A stretch of 64,000 nucleotides of DNA from the NCBI RefSeq assembly GCF_000708045.1, contig NZ_ANIE01000006.1:1-64000 (forward strand), given 5' to 3'. Of the stretch, positions 59,655 to 64,000 are shown one piece after another. The notes beneath the pieces are model-generated. The model did not search any database and was not told the origin of the DNA. It saw only the letters and a list, made by a program, of their open reading frames with translations. Source of the DNA: Marinobacter nitratireducens. GTDB lineage: Bacteria; Pseudomonadota; Gammaproteobacteria; Pseudomonadales; Oleiphilaceae. A program made the position numbers and the translations under genes. Each line of letters starts with the position of its first letter. The first letter of the stretch is position 1.

Positions 59655-60428
59655 ATGTCTGCGTTTTTTGAAGTGTCAGGGCTTGGTGTTCGCATCAGCA
59701 ACACGAGCATCATCAGCAATCTGAACATGGGCTTTAACGAAGGGGAAGTCACCGCCCTGCTGGGCCACAATGGCTCCGGCAAGTCGACTCTGCTAAAAGT
59801 CCTCGCACGTCAGATTTCCCCGACCTCTGGCGAAGCCCGCCTGCTGGGTAATGCCTTCGGCAATACAGGTGCCCGGGAGTTTGCCCGCACCGTCGGTTAC
59901 CTGCCCCAGCATCCCCCCGGCACCGACGGCCTGACCGTTCGGGAGCTAGTAGCCCTTGGCCGGTACCCCTGGCGGGGACCATTAGGCCGCTACACTCCGA
60001 AAGACCAGCAACTGATTGACCAGGCCATCAAGGATACCGGCCTGACACTTTTTGCCCAGCGCTCCGTAGACACGCTCTCCGGCGGTGAACGCCAGCGAGC
60101 CTGGATTGCCATGCTCCTGGCGCAGCAGACCCGCTGCCTGTTGCTGGACGAGCCGATTTCGGCTCTGGACGTGAAGCATCAGGTGGAAACCCTCAGACTG
60201 GTTCATCGGCTCGCCCAGGACCGGGATCTTACCGTGGTCGTTGTCCTGCACGATGTGGATCTGGCGGCCCGATTCTGTGATCGCCTGGTCGCACTTCGAG
60301 CCGGCCAGCTCATCGCGGACGGAAGCCCTCGGGAGGTCATGGACAGCGGAGTTCTGGAGTCTATCTATGGCGTTCCCATGGGCGTCATGGAGCGTGCGCC
60401 CGGCCAGTGGGTATCCTATGTGCATTGA
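59655..60428 (+). CDS. fhuC: ferric siderophore ABC transporter ATPase
   Basis: The 257-residue ATPase has Walker A LGHNGSGKSTLLKVL, signature TLSGGERQRAWIAMLL and Walker B CLLLDEPISALDVKHQ, matching FhuC/FecE-type importers. The start has an excellent ribosome binding site (TAGGAGGCTTC). It is first in the iron operon and its stop overlaps the fhuD start by 11 bases, so translation is coupled. The type of siderophore is set by the binding protein and receptor, not this gene. Confidence 0.92.
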   Translation: MSAFFEVSGLGVRISNTSIISNLNMGFNEGEVTALLGHNGSGKSTLLKVLARQISPTSGEARLLGNAFGNTGAREFARTVGYLPQHPPGTDGLTVRELVALGRYPWRGPLGRYTPKDQQLIDQAIKDTGLTLFAQRSVDTLSGGERQRAWIAMLLAQQTRCLLLDEPISALDVKHQVETLRLVHRLAQDRDLTVVVVLHDVDLAARFCDRLVALRAGQLIADGSPREVMDSGVLESIYGVPMGVMERAPGQWVSYVH

Positions 60429-61359
60429 TCAACGCCACTCATTTACTCGGCGCGCCTGTCTGGCAGCCCTTCTACTGCTTCTTCCCGGCATCGTGGCAGC
60501 AACAAGTTGGCAGCATGAGCAAGGCACCCTGACCCTGGATAAGACCCCCACCCGGGTCGTTGCCCTGAACTGGGCAGCAACGGAATCCCTACTGCTGCTC
60601 GGGATTACCCCGGTGGGGGTGGCCGACAAGGAGGGTTATGCCTATTGGGTACGCGAACCGGCGCTACCGGAAGATGTGCCCAATATCGGCACCCGGGTGT
60701 CTCCGAGCCTCGAAGCCATCGCAGAACTGAACCCCGACCTTATCGTTACCAGCACGGAGATGGCGCCTGCCGCCAATCTATTGGAAGAGATTGCACCCAC
60801 CTATGTCATCAGTGTTTACAAGGAAGGCGCCAGACCTTACGACAAAGCCCGGGAAATGTTGCTTACCCTTGGTGATATCCTGGACCGGAAAGCTGAGGCT
60901 GAGGCCGTCCTGGCGGATATTTCCAATACCCTGGAACATCAGCGGCAACGGCTCGCAGACCATGGATTGAATAACAAACCCGTGGCGCTATTGAACTTTA
61001 TGGATGATCGCCACGTGCGGGTCTACACCTCGAATGGACTGTTTCAAGAAGCCCTGGACTCACTGGATCTGAAGAACGCGTGGCCCCATCCAGGCAGCTA
61101 CTGGGGCTTTTCAACAGTGGGCCTGGAAGCCATCGCCCCCTACAGCGATAGCCGGTTGGTAATTCTGGAACCCATACGGCCGGGACTAACAGATCAACTG
61201 GCAAACAGCCCCTTCTGGACCTACCTGGCTCCCGTGCAGCAGGACGAGATCTATCAGATCGACGCAGCCTGGCCCTTTGGTGGTGTTTTCCCGGTGAAGC
61301 GAATTGCGGTTCAGCTGGCGGATGCGCTGGTAAAGGGGGGCAGCGACAATGTCCACTGA
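60418..61359 (+). CDS. fhuD: periplasmic ferric-hydroxamate-type binding protein
   Basis: ATG 60418 gives 313 residues; the long upstream extension in frame is antisense-like shadow inside fhuC. The N-terminus SFTRRACLAALLLLLPG looks like a twin-arginine (Tat) export signal. The mature protein is a class III binding protein, with RVVALNWAATESLLLLGI, LEAIAELNPDLIV and a C-terminal PFWTYLAPVQQDEIYQID as in FhuD. It binds ferric siderophore in the periplasm and delivers it to FhuB. The stop overlaps fhuB by 11 bases. Confidence 0.9.
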   Translation: MCIDQRHSFTRRACLAALLLLLPGIVAATSWQHEQGTLTLDKTPTRVVALNWAATESLLLLGITPVGVADKEGYAYWVREPALPEDVPNIGTRVSPSLEAIAELNPDLIVTSTEMAPAANLLEEIAPTYVISVYKEGARPYDKAREMLLTLGDILDRKAEAEAVLADISNTLEHQRQRLADHGLNNKPVALLNFMDDRHVRVYTSNGLFQEALDSLDLKNAWPHPGSYWGFSTVGLEAIAPYSDSRLVILEPIRPGLTDQLANSPFWTYLAPVQQDEIYQIDAAWPFGGVFPVKRIAVQLADALVKGGSDNVH

Positions 61360-63379
61360 CGTGCAAACCATTCGCCAAACAACTTCGTCGATACCGGGAA
61401 AACTGCCCCTTAGCACGGCTCTTTTGTGGTTTTGTGCTCTGATCGCGACGGCATCCCCATGGTTTGGCGAACTATCGCCTCTGGATCTGCTAGCCGCATT
61501 CTGGACCTACAACGGTGAGCAATATTCATCCGTGCTGGCTCATTTCAGCTGGGCACCCCGGGTATCCATCGCCTTGCTGATTGGCTGCGGGCTGGGGCTT
61601 GCGGGCGCGGTGACACAACAGGTTCTGGGCAACCCGCTGGCCTCCCCGACCACCCTGGGCGTGGAAGCCGGAGGTCAGTTTGGTGTCACCGTTGCCACCC
61701 TGTTTGCTCCTGCGCTACTGACGTTCAGTCCGGATCTGGCGGCGGTAGCAGGTGGCCTGCTGGCGATTGGACTGGTCGTCGCCCTCACCTGGCGCCTGGG
61801 CTTTTCACCGGTCACGGTGATTCTCGCTGGCCTGGTGATCACGTTTTTTATGGGGGCGCTCAATATGGCGTTCCTGCTACTCAAGGGGGAATGGCTGGGC
61901 AATCTGTTTATCTGGGGTGCCGGCTCTCTGGTCCAGAACAACTGGGACCCATTTTTGGACCTCTGGCCCCGGGTACTGGCGATTGGTTTTGCCCTCGTGC
62001 TGCTGATGCGCCCGCTGCAACTGCTGCAACTGGGCCAGGCATCCGCCAGCGCCCTCGGAGCACGGGTGGCACTGGTTCGCATCATTGCCCTGTTCCTGGT
62101 GGTACTGATGAGTGCCACTGTGGTCAGCCGGGTTGGTGTCGTCGCCTTTGTCGGCCTGGCCGCGCCGGTTCTCGCCCGACTGCTTGGCGCCCGAACGCTC
62201 GCCCAGAAACTGATCTGGAGTTCGTTACTTGGGAGCGGGCTGCTATTGCTCGCCGACACGCTGGCCCAATGGGCATCCACCTGGGGCAACGGCTCTCTGG
62301 TGCCCACCGGCACCACCACAGCGCTCATTGGTGGTCCAATCATTCTTCTGGCCCTTCACAGCGTCCGGAACACCCATCATATGCCGGGGCAGGACTCCAG
62401 CCCGGCCGGATTTGTGCCGGTTCGCCGCTCTACGTTGATTGCCGCCTCCGTCATCGGGGCGCTGTTGTTGGCGATATTTATCCTGTCTATGAGCTGGTCA
62501 CCCGGTTTGACCCAGTGGAACTGGACACCGGTTTCCGAGTGGGGCGAAGCCTGGGTCTGGCGCGGCCCGCGGCTCCTGGCCGCTATTCTGGCAGGGGTAG
62601 CCCTGGGGTTGGCCGGCACCCTGATTCAGCGAATGACCAGCAACGCCATGGCCAGCCCGGAAATTCTGGGCATCAGTGGTGGCGCGGCTCTGGTCATGGT
62701 CGTTCTCATCCTTACCGGAACGGAACTCGGGCGTGCAGGGCAACTGACAGCTGCCACCGTCGGCGCTACCGGGGCATTGGGGTTGCTGATTCTTCTCGCC
62801 CGCAAACACCGCTTCGCCGGCAACCAACTGTTGCTTGGTGGACTTGCGCTTTATGTCTTCATGGACGCTGGACTGCGCCTGGTGATGGCCTCTGGCGGCT
62901 CGGTAGCAACACGCCTGCTCAACTGGATGTATGGCTCAACCTGGCTGGTATCCGAGCACGAGGCGATCGCTTTGCTTGCACTGATTCTGGCGCTCTGTGC
63001 AGGACTATTCCTGGTGGTTCGACCGCTGACCATTCTGCCCATGGGCGACACGACCGCTTCTTCGCTGGGGCTCTCGGTAGGTCGGTCCCGCCTGATTCTT
63101 CTGATGCTCGCCGCCCTGCTGACAGCGGCGGCCACCATTGTGATAGGCCCATTGAGTTTTGTCGGACTTATCGCGCCTCACCTTGCGCGAGTTCTCGGCC
63201 AGCAAACGGTCGGCCGGCAGTTGGTTGTCGCAGCATTGGCGGGCGGTTTGCTCCTGGCCATCGCGGATTACCTGTCCCGCACCGTAATCTTTCCCAACCA
63301 GTTACCTGCCGGCCTCCTGGCAGCGTTGGTGGGTGGAATCTACTTCCTGTGGGGGTTGAGCCGACATGGCCGCAGCTGA
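61349..63379 (+). CDS. fhuB: fused ferric-hydroxamate permease FhuB
   Basis: At 676 residues this is the double-length FhuB type: two BtuC-like permease halves in tandem (~1-340 and ~350-676), each with about ten helices. Half-marker motifs include LGNPLASPTTLGVEAGGQFG and MASPEILGISGGAALVM, each carrying the ATPase-coupling region, and VGLAAPVLARLLG and VGLIAPHLARVLG near the end of each half. It forms the channel for a Fe3+-siderophore with FhuC and FhuD. Its stop overlaps the next gene by 14 bases. Confidence 0.93.
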   Translation: MSTDVQTIRQTTSSIPGKLPLSTALLWFCALIATASPWFGELSPLDLLAAFWTYNGEQYSSVLAHFSWAPRVSIALLIGCGLGLAGAVTQQVLGNPLASPTTLGVEAGGQFGVTVATLFAPALLTFSPDLAAVAGGLLAIGLVVALTWRLGFSPVTVILAGLVITFFMGALNMAFLLLKGEWLGNLFIWGAGSLVQNNWDPFLDLWPRVLAIGFALVLLMRPLQLLQLGQASASALGARVALVRIIALFLVVLMSATVVSRVGVVAFVGLAAPVLARLLGARTLAQKLIWSSLLGSGLLLLADTLAQWASTWGNGSLVPTGTTTALIGGPIILLALHSVRNTHHMPGQDSSPAGFVPVRRSTLIAASVIGALLLAIFILSMSWSPGLTQWNWTPVSEWGEAWVWRGPRLLAAILAGVALGLAGTLIQRMTSNAMASPEILGISGGAALVMVVLILTGTELGRAGQLTAATVGATGALGLLILLARKHRFAGNQLLLGGLALYVFMDAGLRLVMASGGSVATRLLNWMYGSTWLVSEHEAIALLALILALCAGLFLVVRPLTILPMGDTTASSLGLSVGRSRLILLMLAALLTAAATIVIGPLSFVGLIAPHLARVLGQQTVGRQLVVAALAGGLLLAIADYLSRTVIFPNQLPAGLLAALVGGIYFLWGLSRHGRS

Positions 63380-64000
63380 AACCCAAACTGAGTCAGCGCC
63401 TCGCTGCTGGCCGGAACGGTATCGCCAGCTGTTATCAGCGTCGCAGCTCGATGCCAACGAGGTTCTCGGCCAGGCGCTCCGAGCTCCCAATCTTGAGCGC
63501 CCCGCCCTGCTGAGTCTGCGCCAATGCCTGGAGCAGCCCGATCTCCTCAAGCGCCAACTGCTGGCAGACTACCCGGAAATGTCGGAGCCTCAGCAATTGC
63601 GGGCCGCGCTTTCTGTAGCTCACCAGGATCTGTCACTGTCAGTGATTGCGCCGCTGATTATTACCCTGTTTCTGCGGGGCGAGGCCGGCGTGCCAGACCC
63701 AGGGCGCATTTTTCTGGCCCCAGCGAACGAAGGGTCATCAGTGTCACGGTGGTTCCAGGCGGGACAGGGGGAAGCGGTTGGAGTCGAGCCATTCATTACT
63801 CACCTGTCGACCGCCATGAACGACTGGTATCCGACCTTCCGGAAATCCCTGGGCGTGAGCCCGGGCGCGTATTGGAGCAGTGTCGGGCTGGCTCTCGGGG
63901 CGCCCTTCTCTGCCGTCTGGAATCTGGCTGTGCCGCGCGATATCTGCACGCTCGCCGGGGAATGGCTTGAACAGTTTTGGTGCGACGCCAATCGCTATAT
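63366..64000 (+). CDS. fhuF: FhuF-like ferric reductase, 3' truncated by window edge
   Basis: An open frame starts at ATG 63366 (14 bases inside fhuB) and continues without a stop to the last base, giving 211 residues. The start of an FhuF-type siderophore-iron reductase is recognisable from its position as the last gene of the operon and from segments such as APLIITLFLRGEA and YWSSVGLALGAPFSAVW. The C-terminal cysteine-rich [2Fe-2S] motif that would confirm the family lies beyond the window. FhuF reduces Fe3+ from hydroxamates in the cytoplasm. Confidence 0.72.
   Translation, partial: MAAAETQTESAPRCWPERYRQLLSASQLDANEVLGQALRAPNLERPALLSLRQCLEQPDLLKRQLLADYPEMSEPQQLRAALSVAHQDLSLSVIAPLIITLFLRGEAGVPDPGRIFLAPANEGSSVSRWFQAGQGEAVGVEPFITHLSTAMNDWYPTFRKSLGVSPGAYWSSVGLALGAPFSAVWNLAVPRDICTLAGEWLEQFWCDANRY

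Noticed and set aside
60241..60417. extended N-terminus of the periplasmic binding protein
   Set aside because: The extension lies inside fhuC and lacks a signal; the start at 60418 gives a proper Tat-like signal.
61891..63513. 540-codon open frame overlapping fhuB in another frame
   Set aside because: Low-complexity Gly/Arg/Ser product without start signal; fhuB is a textbook fused permease.
1..64000. tRNA, rRNA, insertion sequences or integrase/attachment sites marking the T6SS island
   Set aside because: Looked for along the window by eye on both strands and found none that I can support.

Overview
The window looks like a chromosomal segment of a marine, moderately halophilic gammaproteobacterium, most likely Marinobacter or a close relative. 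This is an inference from gene content: a fused glucosylglycerol-phosphate synthase/phosphatase next to a GH13_18 glucosylglycerol phosphorylase, DUF6160-type and AraC/OruR-type genes, a complete valine-catabolic set, and ArgO/ArgP, RluF, MtfA and NnrU homologues. I see no rRNA, tRNA, CRISPR array, transposase or integrase.

Region 1 (1-12.4 kb) is an accessory type VI secretion (T6SS) island. Read on the minus strand it runs: a VgrG fused to a GH24-type lysozyme domain, a small lipoprotein (likely immunity), a DUF4123 adaptor, a 1045-residue probable cargo effector, and two tandem secreted Sel1-repeat paralogues (likely immunity). Beyond it lie three lipoprotein-type FGE-sulfatase-fold proteins that lack the catalytic cysteines, and a 25-codon remnant of a second vgrG. 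This is the most unusual part of the window.

Region 2 (12.5-22.1 kb) holds a PEP-CTERM protein, a five-gene valine/isobutyrate operon (mmsA, acyl-CoA dehydrogenase, enoyl-CoA hydratase, 3-hydroxyisobutyryl-CoA hydrolase, mmsB) and its divergent AraC-type regulator with a 21-bp-period tandem operator. After it come an SRPBCC protein, an ODP-like di-iron metallo-beta-lactamase protein and a small unknown gene. The branched-chain 2-oxoacid dehydrogenase genes that would feed this pathway (bkdA1-bkdA2-bkdB) lie at 52.7-55.9 kb, without an E3 gene.

Region 3 (22.2-44.9 kb) is mostly housekeeping and envelope genes: YebC, a CAP-domain lipoprotein, a glutamine amidotransferase, a phospholipase-D-like protein, a methyltransferase, an OruR-like regulator, a secreted ASH-domain/DUF6160 pair, a Zur-box-preceded COG0523 metallochaperone, FetAB, RluF, ThpR, an alpha/beta hydrolase, argO/argP, NnrU, a CPBP protease, a crotonase, RNase Z, MtfA, a DUF3592 membrane protein and a universal stress protein.

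Region 4 (44.9-48.9 kb) is an osmolyte module. Bifunctional GgpPS makes glucosylglycerol and a GH13_18 enzyme probably phosphorolyses it. The ggpPS leader carries nested, mutually exclusive stems, one of which pairs with the ribosome binding site.

Region 5 (48.9-64 kb) has an HD-domain protein, a periplasmic copper chaperone, a CACHE-GGDEF-EAL protein with a degenerate GGDEF site, the bkd operon, PsiE, YjdM, a YaiI-family protein and an ABC exporter. It ends with a Fur-box-preceded ferric-siderophore uptake operon, fhuC-fhuD-fhuB-fhuF, whose last gene is cut by the window edge.
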